NCBI RefSeq assembly: GCF_050571805.1 | Contig: NZ_CP192219.1 | DNA: 64,000 nucleotides | Strand: one strand, 5' to 3' | From: Halodesulfovibrio aestuarii | GTDB lineage: Bacteria > Desulfobacterota > Desulfovibrionia > Desulfovibrionales > Desulfovibrionaceae | Part shown: positions 53,303-62,154 of the stretch, one piece after another | Layout of the letters: every line of letters starts with the position of its first letter | Position numbering within the stretch: the first letter of the stretch is position 1 | Notes under the pieces: model-generated | The model's database searches: none | What the model was told of the DNA's origin: nothing | Seen by the model: only the letters and a program-made list of their open reading frames with translations | Position numbers and translations under genes: made by a program

Positions 53303-55738
53303 CTATCGAATCCCACACCCGCCGCAGCGAATAGACTTAGCATGTAAACGGGACTGAACATAGCGCGCCAAAGCTGCCACGGCTCTATCTGCTGTCTGAA
53401 AAACAGGCACACCTGCTTTATTCAATGCTTCTCGCATCGGCTCAAACAACATACCTCCATCAGAAGCACACACAAGCGGCTTATTCGATTGCTTTGCCAA
53501 TTCCAGCACACGGGTCAATATGCTTGTTTCATTATGCATACTAAAAGGGTCTCCCCTGTCAGTATCCAAGGACTGCATCATTGGACTGAGCGGTGTCAGG
53601 GCAAGCACAACCGCATCCACAGTCGGCTCATCCAACATAATTTTTGCTAGCTCCACATGCAGCTCATCATCCCCTGCCGGAGTTACATCCATAGGGTTCG
53701 AAACTGTCACGAGGGATTCCAGATGCTTTTCTTTCAACAATGTACGCATTCCACTGGCCGCTTTTTCAGAAAACGGAGCAAGCTTCATAGTAAATGTACC
53801 CACATCAATACTGTCTGCCATGCTTACGGCTTCAAAGCCGGCGCCGCTAATAGCACCGAGCCGATTACCATCCACTCTTTTAGAATGCAGCGTTTCCGCA
53901 AGAACAAAAAGATCTTGGAATTGCTCAACAGTCTGAGCAACAACGGCACCAGCCTGTCGGACACAGCTCTCTGCTACCATATAGTCACCAGCGAGTGACG
54001 CAGTGTGGCCACTGGTCGCCGACTTGCCTTCCGGCGTACGTCCGGCTTTATAGAACACAACTTCCTTGCCTGCCAAAACAGCTTCGCGCACGGAACGACA
54101 AAAAGCTAAGCCATCAAGATCATTAAATCCTTCAGCATATACAGCAATCACATCAACATTGTCATCATCTTTAAGATAGGTGACCATATCGCCCAAAGTA
54201 AGGTCCGTTTGATTGCCCATTGAGATCATGTAGTTTGGAGAAAGATGCGGATAACGGCTAAGCCCGAAAAGCATAAACGCCCCACTCTGGCTGACCAGGG
54301 CAGCTCTGCGAGGTGTTCCAAGCCCGTTCTGTGGAAACTTGTTTTCCGGAATAAACCAAGTGTTGTATCCTCCCGGGCGAGATACAATCCCCATGCAGTT
54401 TGCTCCGATAAAGACCGGCCCACCATCGTCGGATTCGTGCGCCTTATTAATTTTTGCAATAACCTGCTGTGCACGTTCATGGCTATCCTGAGTTTCCCCA
54501 AGACCGCCGGCAATCAGCATCACACTGTTCGCTGCATCCTTCTGAATAACCTCGTCCACAACAGCCGGAATATGTTTAGCTGGAACAGCCACAACGAGCA
54601 TATCAAGTTTGCCTTCTGTGCTCACTGAAGGAATACAACGCACGCCGTCAATTTCATCACAACCTTCACGGACAATACGAACCTGTTCCTTCGGAAACCC
54701 TTCTGCAAGGATGTTATGAAGGATGATACGACCAAAATTTTCACGAGAAGCAGAGACTCCGATGATGCCGATGGTATCTGGATGCAGCAGTTTTTTAATT
54801 TTTGCGACAGGTCGAGGCGTCACCGTCTTCTGCGGCAGGGAAAATCTGCACAGTCCATCCAGCGGAACCATAAGAAAATCCGTGAAGGCAAATGGATTGA
54901 TCTCAAACTCATCAATAATAAAAGGAGCGTCAGGATTTGTCGGCGAGTAGTAGTTCGCAAGCAAAATACAAGCATCAAAACATTCTAATAGCTGATCATC
55001 CGAGACAATTCGCTCCTGACCACGGGTACGGCCAGCCAATTTCTCAAAGGAAATTGTCTGCCTGAAATGACTAAAGAACGTTTCGCCATCAGTCAGCTTA
55101 GTGGATGCGGCAACAATAGCCTGACTTTTCTTAAAGCGCTCCGCATACAATTCGGCATCAGTACCACCAAGCCCCGCACTCAGAACCATACCGAATTCAC
55201 GGGTTCGCCTGATGCCGACAATCAGCTCATTACCGAACGTGTCCGAATCCGGCGGCATAAACTGCACAAGCAATACACCTTTCAAGTCCATGGAAATAGC
55301 TTCTTCAAGCGCAGTGCCGGATAACCCTGCATATTCTTTTGGAGAAGCATCTGCATGCCGCTCAATCCAACGGGCATACTTCTCAGGGACTTCATACATC
55401 ATACGACGCCATGCAGAACGAATCTTACTTGGCTCACACTCTACAATACGGACACCGCCCACCTCGGTTTTGTGCACAATGGTAGGCGATACAATTTTAA
55501 GCACAACTTTTTTACCGGGAATGCTCATCAGTTCATCATCAGAAGGACGAGTTCCCCGCGGGATCAATTTAACCTGCGGCGGAGTTTCAGAGCCAATGCT
55601 CTCCATAACTCGATATACCTCGTGTTCATACAAGGAAGCTCGTCCGTCATTATGTGTCTGTGTGAAAATCTCAGTGATTGCGTCAAAATCAATGTGAGCT
55701 GTAGTCTTCGCGTGTGAAAATGCGCCGTAATTTTGCAT
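53303..55738 (-). CDS. ADP-forming acyl-CoA synthetase, fused subunits
   Basis: This 811-residue protein converts an acyl-CoA, ADP and phosphate to acid, CoA and ATP (or the reverse). The ATP-grasp beta part comes first (about residues 1-280, KKVVLKIVSPTIVHKTEVGGV). The CoA-binding and succinyl-CoA-ligase-like alpha part follows, with IGIIGVSASRENFG, NCMGIVSRPGG and the phospho-His loop SGHTASLAGDY. This beta-alpha order is permuted relative to the common acetyl-CoA synthetase fusion. The start codon overlaps the stop of the upstream IclR gene (TAATG), so the regulator and enzyme are coupled. The acid is unknown. Confidence 0.92.
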   Translation of the reverse strand: MQNYGAFSHAKTTAHIDFDAITEIFTQTHNDGRASLYEHEVYRVMESIGSETPPQVKLIPRGTRPSDDELMSIPGKKVVLKIVSPTIVHKTEVGGVRIVECEPSKIRSAWRRMMYEVPEKYARWIERHADASPKEYAGLSGTALEEAISMDLKGVLLVQFMPPDSDTFGNELIVGIRRTREFGMVLSAGLGGTDAELYAERFKKSQAIVAASTKLTDGETFFSHFRQTISFEKLAGRTRGQERIVSDDQLLECFDACILLANYYSPTNPDAPFIIDEFEINPFAFTDFLMVPLDGLCRFSLPQKTVTPRPVAKIKKLLHPDTIGIIGVSASRENFGRIILHNILAEGFPKEQVRIVREGCDEIDGVRCIPSVSTEGKLDMLVVAVPAKHIPAVVDEVIQKDAANSVMLIAGGLGETQDSHERAQQVIAKINKAHESDDGGPVFIGANCMGIVSRPGGYNTWFIPENKFPQNGLGTPRRAALVSQSGAFMLFGLSRYPHLSPNYMISMGNQTDLTLGDMVTYLKDDDNVDVIAVYAEGFNDLDGLAFCRSVREAVLAGKEVVFYKAGRTPEGKSATSGHTASLAGDYMVAESCVRQAGAVVAQTVEQFQDLFVLAETLHSKRVDGNRLGAISGAGFEAVSMADSIDVGTFTMKLAPFSEKAASGMRTLLKEKHLESLVTVSNPMDVTPAGDDELHVELAKIMLDEPTVDAVVLALTPLSPMMQSLDTDRGDPFSMHNETSILTRVLELAKQSNKPLVCASDGGMLFEPMREALNKAGVPVFQTADRAVAALARYVQSRLHAKSIRCGGCGIR

Positions 55739-56517
55739 TATATTTCATCCACAAATTTTGGCTGTGCTCTATACCCCATCTGCACCGAAATCTCTGATGC
55801 GACGTCTAAGAGCCGGTTTGCAAACCCTGCAATATCAGTTTCCGTGCCAATAATATCACTGGTGCCACTTACGCTGATGGCACCGATTACTTTACCTTCT
55901 GCACCAAAAACTGGCGCACCAATCGTATTTAAATGAATGAGAGTTTCACCGAAAACCAATGAATACCCCCGATCACGGGTTGCGCTAATTTCTTCATGCA
56001 ACTCTACAGGATCAGTAAGAGTTTTAGGTGTATACGGGAGCAAACGCACAGTCGCCAAATGCTCCACAAGCTCTCTCATAGGGAGTTGAGCCAAAATGGC
56101 CCTCCCCATACCCGTACAATACGCCGGAACAGTGGGGCCGATATATGATGAAGGGTGCCATTCCTGATGATCCGTGCTTAATGTCGTTAAAATGGCATTA
56201 TGGTACATGACCCCAACCCTGCCAATAGTTTTGGAGTGCTGGGCAAGATACGTAACCGGAGTAGCAGACTTACGGTTAAGCTCATACGTAGCAGATTGCA
56301 ATGAGCCAAGCTCCATAAGTTTCAATCCTAACTTATATTCCTTAGTCGCAGGATCCTGTGCTAAATAGTCGTTGCTAGCTAAGGCTTTTACAATGCCATG
56401 TGTAGTGCCAATTGCAAGATCAAGAGTCTTTGCAATATCACTCACACGCCAGCTTGAGTGTTCAAATGTGAATAACCCAAGTACTCGGGTTGCGCGTTCA
56501 ATAGATTGTTGGGACAT
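55738..56517 (-). CDS. IclR-family transcriptional regulator
   Basis: This 259-residue regulator has an N-terminal winged HTH (WRVSDIAKTLDLAIGTTHGIVKAL) and the GAF-like IclR effector domain from about residue 80 (CTGMGRAILAQL; GAISVSGTSDIIG). It is upstream of and coupled to the ADP-forming acyl-CoA synthetase. It probably controls that enzyme in response to an organic acid or acyl compound (inference). Confidence 0.93.
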   Translation of the reverse strand: MSQQSIERATRVLGLFTFEHSSWRVSDIAKTLDLAIGTTHGIVKALASNDYLAQDPATKEYKLGLKLMELGSLQSATYELNRKSATPVTYLAQHSKTIGRVGVMYHNAILTTLSTDHQEWHPSSYIGPTVPAYCTGMGRAILAQLPMRELVEHLATVRLLPYTPKTLTDPVELHEEISATRDRGYSLVFGETLIHLNTIGAPVFGAEGKVIGAISVSGTSDIIGTETDIAGFANRLLDVASEISVQMGYRAQPKFVDEI

Positions 56518-57209
56518 CGTCTATTCCTCGACATTATCGAATTATTTTTCGGATGAATTTACATTCCATTAAGATTCTGTCAACGCAACTACTGTATCAA
56601 ATATATAACCAATGCCCATAGATTATCATCAGACGATACCTATAAACATACTTTTTTTGAACAACGTTCACTAACAAAAAAACTATTCATAAATCCGAGT
56701 AATAAACAACATCGTTTATAACCTTCAGACTAAAATTTATATTTTTACATTTAAATTCCAATAATTACCTACTACTTTTCTCATAAATTCCATAAAAAAA
56801 GAAAATAAAGAACTTTTAAAAAAAGTAATACATCACATTTTGACACAACCACTCCTACAATACCCCACCCCTCATCACAATATAGACCAACCAACTATTG
56901 TTCCAACAAGTGCCTATATAACTTTTCCAATTCACTCTATGCAATACATTCTAAATTTCTCTTAAAAAAAATTAGTGCATTTATGTTACATTTTATCTTT
57001 GCTTTTTTTTACATCAAAAGTGGATAGTGCGCATGCTGCCTAGCGAAATTTATGACTACTACAACAAAAAACTTGCCTTACTCACATTTTTAAATAGAGT
57101 AAGCTTCTATATACGTTGGGAAGTTTTCTATTGACTAAACGTCATAAAGTTGACAGTCATTAGTCCAAGGGGATGCGTTAGCAGGGGGACGTAATTAACT
57201 GGAGAGGAA
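56518..57209. other. AT-rich intergenic region before sigma54 activator
   Basis: About 690 bp lies between divergent genes. It is strongly AT-rich from 56580 to 57000, with no ORF of note. Near 57133-57165 are overlapping TTGAC elements and GACTAA/TTAGTC arms, likely promoter or operator DNA for the activator gene. Confidence 0.5.
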
Positions 57210-58235
57210 ATGAGCCTGAACAAACTTGGAACGATTGGACACTCATCTGTCATGCAGGATGTCTTCAGCGTTCTTGCTAAAGTAGCCCCAACAGATAGTA
57301 CAGTGCTTGTAACAGGTGAATCTGGTACTGGTAAAGAATTGCTCGTACGTTCCCTACATGTAAACAGCACACGGAAAGACGCACCTTTTGTCCCCATCAA
57401 CTGCGGTGCAATCCCACGCGACCTTCTTGAATCCGAGCTCTTCGGACATGAAAAAGGCGCATTTACACATGCCATCCGTTCACGTCCCGGCCGCTTTGAA
57501 TTAGCAGACGGCGGCACTATTTTTCTTGATGAAATCGGTGAAATGGACCTGACTCTTCAGGTCAAAATTTTGCGAGTCCTTCAAGAAAAAGAAATTGAAC
57601 GTGTCGGCGGTTCATCTATTAAACATGTTGATGTACGAATCGTTGCTGCAACCAACCGCGATTTAGAAGCTGAAGTGGAAGCCGGTCGTTTTAGAGAAGA
57701 TCTTTACTACCGATTGAATGTTATCCCTCTTCAGCTGCCTGCTCTACGGGAACGCGGTGGCGACGTATTGTTGCTTTGTGACCATTTCTTACAAAAATTC
57801 AGCGAAAAACAACAACGCCCGCGACTCACGCTATCTCCTGACACCCGTAAAATCCTCGCAGCCTACAGTTGGCCTGGAAACGTGCGAGAACTGGAAAACT
57901 TTATGGAACGCATGACTATTTTATGCGATTCCAACACTATTACTCCAGCAGACCTTCCACACAAGATTCTTGATCAAGTTGGTATCGTCGCAGAACTTCC
58001 GGAACCTGCAGCGCCGGAAAAAATTCGACCGCAGCAGGCGGGATTCCAGTGGCCATGCATCAAAGATTTGAACGATCAGAAGCTTCCACTTAAAGATTTC
58101 CTTGATATTGTTGAAGAAAAACTGCTACTGGAAGCCCTGCAGCAAGCAAATGGTATTAAAAACCAAGCAGCAGAAATCTTAGGTGTAAAGCGTACCACTC
58201 TGATTGAAAAACTTAAGAAGAAAAAAATTGATTAA
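57210..58235 (+). CDS. Sigma54-type AAA+ activator without sensor domain
   Basis: This 341-residue protein starts directly with the AAA+ domain of bacterial enhancer-binding proteins and ends with a Fis-type HTH (NQAAEILGVKRTTLIEKL). Walker A is GESGTGKE and Walker B GGTIFLDEIGE. The sigma54-contacting loop, normally GAFTGA, reads GAFTHA here. There is no receiver, PAS or GAF domain, so activity must be set by expression or by a partner (as with PspF/HrpS-type proteins). It is followed 90 nt later by the AMIN/TPR gene. Whether it serves the sigma54-like promoters near the BMC is unknown. Confidence 0.92.
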   Translation: MSLNKLGTIGHSSVMQDVFSVLAKVAPTDSTVLVTGESGTGKELLVRSLHVNSTRKDAPFVPINCGAIPRDLLESELFGHEKGAFTHAIRSRPGRFELADGGTIFLDEIGEMDLTLQVKILRVLQEKEIERVGGSSIKHVDVRIVAATNRDLEAEVEAGRFREDLYYRLNVIPLQLPALRERGGDVLLLCDHFLQKFSEKQQRPRLTLSPDTRKILAAYSWPGNVRELENFMERMTILCDSNTITPADLPHKILDQVGIVAELPEPAAPEKIRPQQAGFQWPCIKDLNDQKLPLKDFLDIVEEKLLLEALQQANGIKNQAAEILGVKRTTLIEKLKKKKID

Positions 58236-58328
58236 TACTTCTAGTCAATTACATTCAAAAAAATACGACACTAAGTTTCCTGGGTGCATTGCGTCCGTTT
58301 CTTGCACATTAATTGCAATGAGATAGCT

Positions 58329-61253
58329 GTGATAAAACATATTAGTTCCAGACTTATCTGGCTCATAGTGGCAGTGGGATTTGTGTTGCCGGCATTACCC
58401 GCAGAAACACAGGCTGCATCTTGGTATTGGGGCGAACATTCAAAGTTTGAACGCCTTGTTATTGCGTTTGATACCCCAGTCAAAAATTTTACGCTCTCCC
58501 GAACAGGGAAGAATGAGCTTACTTTTGTCACGCCTCAAAAACAGCAGGCTGTCAAATCTTTCAAGCCCATAAAAAATGGGCGCCTTATCAAATCTTCAAA
58601 ATACCTTGCTGCTCCTAAAAATACAAAAAAATCATTGCGCATCCGTACTAAGCTCAATGGTTTCCGTTTTAAAACAAGCAGAGCCGCTAACAACAAAATA
58701 GCAATTGATATTTACCCAGACCGCAAAGGGAAATTTACACCTGTTGCTAAAAAGAAACAGGTTCCTGCAAAAAAAATTGCTACCGGGAAAAAGCCTTCAA
58801 CAAAAAACAGTGCTGCAAAAAAAACGGCAACTGTTAAAAAAACGGCAAATCCAAAGCAGCAACCCGTAAAAACTGCTTCATCTGTTGCGCAAAAAACGAC
58901 CTCTCCAGCTGTAAATAAAGTCTCCAGCAGTAAAGAAGAAAAACGGCCCTTTTTCTCTGCCGACAATACATTCCGCTCCCCTGTAAACACTGGTGGACCT
59001 GAAAAATGGGTTGCCAAACAGACAAGTTCTCCAGCCATACCGCCTGTGCAGAACACAACACCTGCGGATGCCCCTCTTGCTGCTCAAGCCACAAAGAACA
59101 AGGCTGGCCAACAACCCCAACAGACTGCATCGAACACAATGAAAGAACCTATGCCTCCTGTAGGCAAGGTAACTATCCCAGAGAAAAAACTGGAAAAAGT
59201 TGTCAGTTCCGATGAAGCAAAAACGGAAATCGTGTGGGTGGATAAAGATGGTAACGAAGTCCCAGCGCCACCGAGTCCGGAACGACTTTTAAACGTTGCG
59301 AAAACCGCACTTAACAACGGCACCTACACAGAAGCTCTGGACATTTATAAAGAGCTCAAGCGTATGCCGACCTTGACTAAAAAGCAGCGCTACGAAGTAC
59401 TTAACGGCATTGCCGACACACTTTACGCAATGGGCAAGGACAACCTTGCCAACAACTATGAAAGTATTATTGCTGCCACCACAGAGGCTATGAACTTTGA
59501 TCTAAAAAGCCCTAAAGTTCCAAGCCTGTTATTACGACTCGGATACACCAACTTAAAAATAGGGAATGTTCGAGAAGCAGGAGCGTACTTTAACATCCTG
59601 CGCCGTAACCATCCTAAAGATGATCTTGTTCCGTCAACGTACTATTACTGGGGTGAACACTACTTTAAAGAAAAAGACTGGCAGAAAGCAGCGGATAACT
59701 TCCAGTACATTGTACAGAAATATCCAGATACTAGCTTCGTACGTGAAGCTGGTGTCGGCCTTGCAAAGTCACTGTATCAACTCGCCTATTACGATCAGGC
59801 ATACCAGATTGTAGACTACGTAGGAAAACGCTGGCCTCGTTTTTACCTCGACTATCCTCCGTTCCTCAGTCAAATGGGTGACGTAGCATATCGTCTTGGC
59901 AAAGCAGATGAAGCCCGTACGCATTACTGGACGTACTACAACATCGACCCTGATGGTGATGATGCAGACATGGTGCTTGCACGCCTCGGTGACATCTATC
60001 TTGAGACGGATGAGTTTGAAGCTGCACGGGAAATTTATGAAGAAGCAGTTCGTAAATTCCCTGACCGTGATGGCGGGTTAGTATCACTGATGCGCCTTGC
60101 AGAAGAAGGCAAATATGATACTCCGACCATTTCTGACATGTTCTCAGTGTTCGACAAGCCGTACAGTTTAAAACCTCTTGAAATCTATTCAAAAATTATT
60201 GAGGAACATCCGGACAGCCGACTGGCACCACTGGCACGATTGAAAAAATCCATATGGTACCTGTGGAACAACCAGCATCCGGAAGCACTGGCAACAGCCT
60301 CTTCCTTTATGGAAAAGTACCCGTCTCACGAGCTGGTACCAAGAGTAAAAGAAGTCGCGATGCGCTCTTTCAGTGTGCTGACAGCGAACAATATTAAAGA
60401 AGAAAACTACGAGAAGATCCTTCAAATATGGGATGACTTCCCTATCGTACACAATCAGGAAACAAAACTAACACCTGAAAGCCGCGTAGCGCTTGCTCTT
60501 TCTATGTGGAAAAAGAACAAGCCTTCCAAAGCACTGAAGGTTCTCGATCCGTTTTTCCAACAACTTAAAATCCCTGAGTACTCAGAAATGGGACTGAACC
60601 TTGCCCTTTCCGTGTACGTAGACAACGAACGTTGGAGCGACATTATTGACCTTGCCCACAGAGTTGAACTTTGGGAGCTTAAGAAAGAAAGCAAGAACCA
60701 ACTCGACTATGCTGTAGCTCTGGCATACGAAAACCTCGACAAACCAGACAAAGCCGTCGATTTATGGAACCGTTTAAAAAGTATCGAAGACATGCCACGC
60801 GCCAAGGAAGCATACGTTAATTACTTCCTTTCCCGCGATGCTGAACGCCGTGAAGAATTTGAACCGGCGTACAAGCTTGCTATAGGTGCACTTCGCTCCT
60901 TTAAAGAACTTGCTGCAAAAAATCCTAAAAAAGCAGATAATGAAAAAATAAGAGACCTTTTGAGCTCTCTTGTAGATATTACAGAGCGCACGGGTCGAGC
61001 TGACGAGGCTCTTGAATGGGCTCGCGAACTGTCACTTGCTGTGACTGAAAACGATCCGGGGTATGCGGCAATGCGTTACAGAATAGCGTCCCTCTACAAA
61101 AAGAACGGTGACACCGAAAAATGGAGAGATATTCTGACCCAATTAGCGACAGCCGATCCTCAGTCCCTGTATGGAAGAATGGCAACGTCTGACCTGACAA
61201 CACAAGATTTGTCTAAAGATGCATCATCATTCTCACCGACAGGACGCCTGTAA
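58329..61253 (+). CDS. Exported AMIN/TPR repeat envelope protein
   Basis: This protein of about 975 residues has a signal peptide (ending ETQA), an AMIN-like beta domain (WYWGEHSKFERLVIAFD, about 30-140) and a long low-complexity Lys/Ala/Pro/Thr linker (about 145-310). Some fourteen TPR-like helical repeats fill the rest. AMIN domains target peptidoglycan or secretin complexes; TPRs mediate protein contacts. It resembles a scaffold for an envelope machine such as a pilus, flagellum or division complex, but no partner is visible. The start is GTG at 58329, giving a clean signal peptide; a GTG at 58284 is also possible. Confidence 0.82.
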   Translation: MIKHISSRLIWLIVAVGFVLPALPAETQAASWYWGEHSKFERLVIAFDTPVKNFTLSRTGKNELTFVTPQKQQAVKSFKPIKNGRLIKSSKYLAAPKNTKKSLRIRTKLNGFRFKTSRAANNKIAIDIYPDRKGKFTPVAKKKQVPAKKIATGKKPSTKNSAAKKTATVKKTANPKQQPVKTASSVAQKTTSPAVNKVSSSKEEKRPFFSADNTFRSPVNTGGPEKWVAKQTSSPAIPPVQNTTPADAPLAAQATKNKAGQQPQQTASNTMKEPMPPVGKVTIPEKKLEKVVSSDEAKTEIVWVDKDGNEVPAPPSPERLLNVAKTALNNGTYTEALDIYKELKRMPTLTKKQRYEVLNGIADTLYAMGKDNLANNYESIIAATTEAMNFDLKSPKVPSLLLRLGYTNLKIGNVREAGAYFNILRRNHPKDDLVPSTYYYWGEHYFKEKDWQKAADNFQYIVQKYPDTSFVREAGVGLAKSLYQLAYYDQAYQIVDYVGKRWPRFYLDYPPFLSQMGDVAYRLGKADEARTHYWTYYNIDPDGDDADMVLARLGDIYLETDEFEAAREIYEEAVRKFPDRDGGLVSLMRLAEEGKYDTPTISDMFSVFDKPYSLKPLEIYSKIIEEHPDSRLAPLARLKKSIWYLWNNQHPEALATASSFMEKYPSHELVPRVKEVAMRSFSVLTANNIKEENYEKILQIWDDFPIVHNQETKLTPESRVALALSMWKKNKPSKALKVLDPFFQQLKIPEYSEMGLNLALSVYVDNERWSDIIDLAHRVELWELKKESKNQLDYAVALAYENLDKPDKAVDLWNRLKSIEDMPRAKEAYVNYFLSRDAERREEFEPAYKLAIGALRSFKELAAKNPKKADNEKIRDLLSSLVDITERTGRADEALEWARELSLAVTENDPGYAAMRYRIASLYKKNGDTEKWRDILTQLATADPQSLYGRMATSDLTTQDLSKDASSFSPTGRL

Positions 61254-61297
61254 CAATTCGGAGCCATAGAACATAAACGCCATCCAAGGGGAATATC

Positions 61298-62131
61298 ATG
61301 GAAAAAGCAGACACAACCGCTGCCAGACGTTCACCTGTTGTCGCAGGCCAATTCTACACTGCAAGCCCTCAAAAATTGCGGGCAGAAGTAGAGGCGTTCC
61401 TTCAACGCGGCACAAAACGTAGTAATCGTACACTCCTTGCGATGGTTCCACATGCCGGATACATGTACTCCGGCAACACAGCCGGCTATACTTTCGGCTC
61501 ATCTAATCTTTGTGACACAATTTATCTCCTCGGCCCGAATCATACGGGCCGGGGAGCTCCTGTTTCAGTCTGGAGCGGCGGAGACTGGGAAACACCACTC
61601 GGCATTGTACCTGTAGATATTGAAGCCAGAGATCAACTTCTTGCAACAGGGCCTTTCTTTGAAGCGGACACCCTCGCCCATATAAATGAACATTCCCTTG
61701 AAGTACTTCTACCTTTCATTCAGGTTGCCAACCCAAACGCGAAAATAGTTCCTATCTCCATTGCCACAAGCAGTCAGGAAACTCTTGCTTTTGTCGGAGC
61801 AATGCTGGCAGAAGCCTTAAAGCAAAACCCAGACAGCAGTATTGTTGTCAGTTCCGATATGAGTCACTACATTTCTGCTGATGCAGCAAAAAAACTCGAC
61901 TCTCTTGCCCTTTCATATGTCCAATCTGTTGATGCACAGGGACTTCTCTCTACAGTTGCCCATAACAACATCAGTATGTGTGGGGTGCTCCCAATGACCG
62001 CAGCGCTCATTGCCTGTGAAGCCCTTGGTGCAGCTAGGGCTGATATTCTTGAATATACTTCGTCCGGTGCTGTTACCGGAGACCTGTCACAGGTTGTTGG
62101 ATACGCAGGAGTGATTATAGACCGCCCATAA
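61298..62131 (+). CDS. amrB: MEMO-family protein (AmmeMemoRadiSam system B)
   Basis: This 277-residue protein belongs to the MEMO family, related to extradiol dioxygenases. The metal-type residues are visible in VPHAGYMYSG, LLGPNHTGRG, INEHSLEVLLPF and SSDMSHY. In many bacteria it occurs with an AMMECR1 protein and a radical-SAM enzyme, but neither partner is adjacent. Its biochemical activity is not established in bacteria. It follows the AMIN/TPR gene by about 45 nt and may be co-transcribed. Confidence 0.9.
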   Translation: MEKADTTAARRSPVVAGQFYTASPQKLRAEVEAFLQRGTKRSNRTLLAMVPHAGYMYSGNTAGYTFGSSNLCDTIYLLGPNHTGRGAPVSVWSGGDWETPLGIVPVDIEARDQLLATGPFFEADTLAHINEHSLEVLLPFIQVANPNAKIVPISIATSSQETLAFVGAMLAEALKQNPDSSIVVSSDMSHYISADAAKKLDSLALSYVQSVDAQGLLSTVAHNNISMCGVLPMTAALIACEALGAARADILEYTSSGAVTGDLSQVVGYAGVIIDRP

Positions 62132-62154
62132 AACCTCGCAAGAACGCCATTGCC

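Noticed and set aside
56998..57040. Sigma54-like sequence upstream of the activator gene (TGG...TGC)
   Set aside because: The GG-to-GC distance is one base too long and the boxes are poor.
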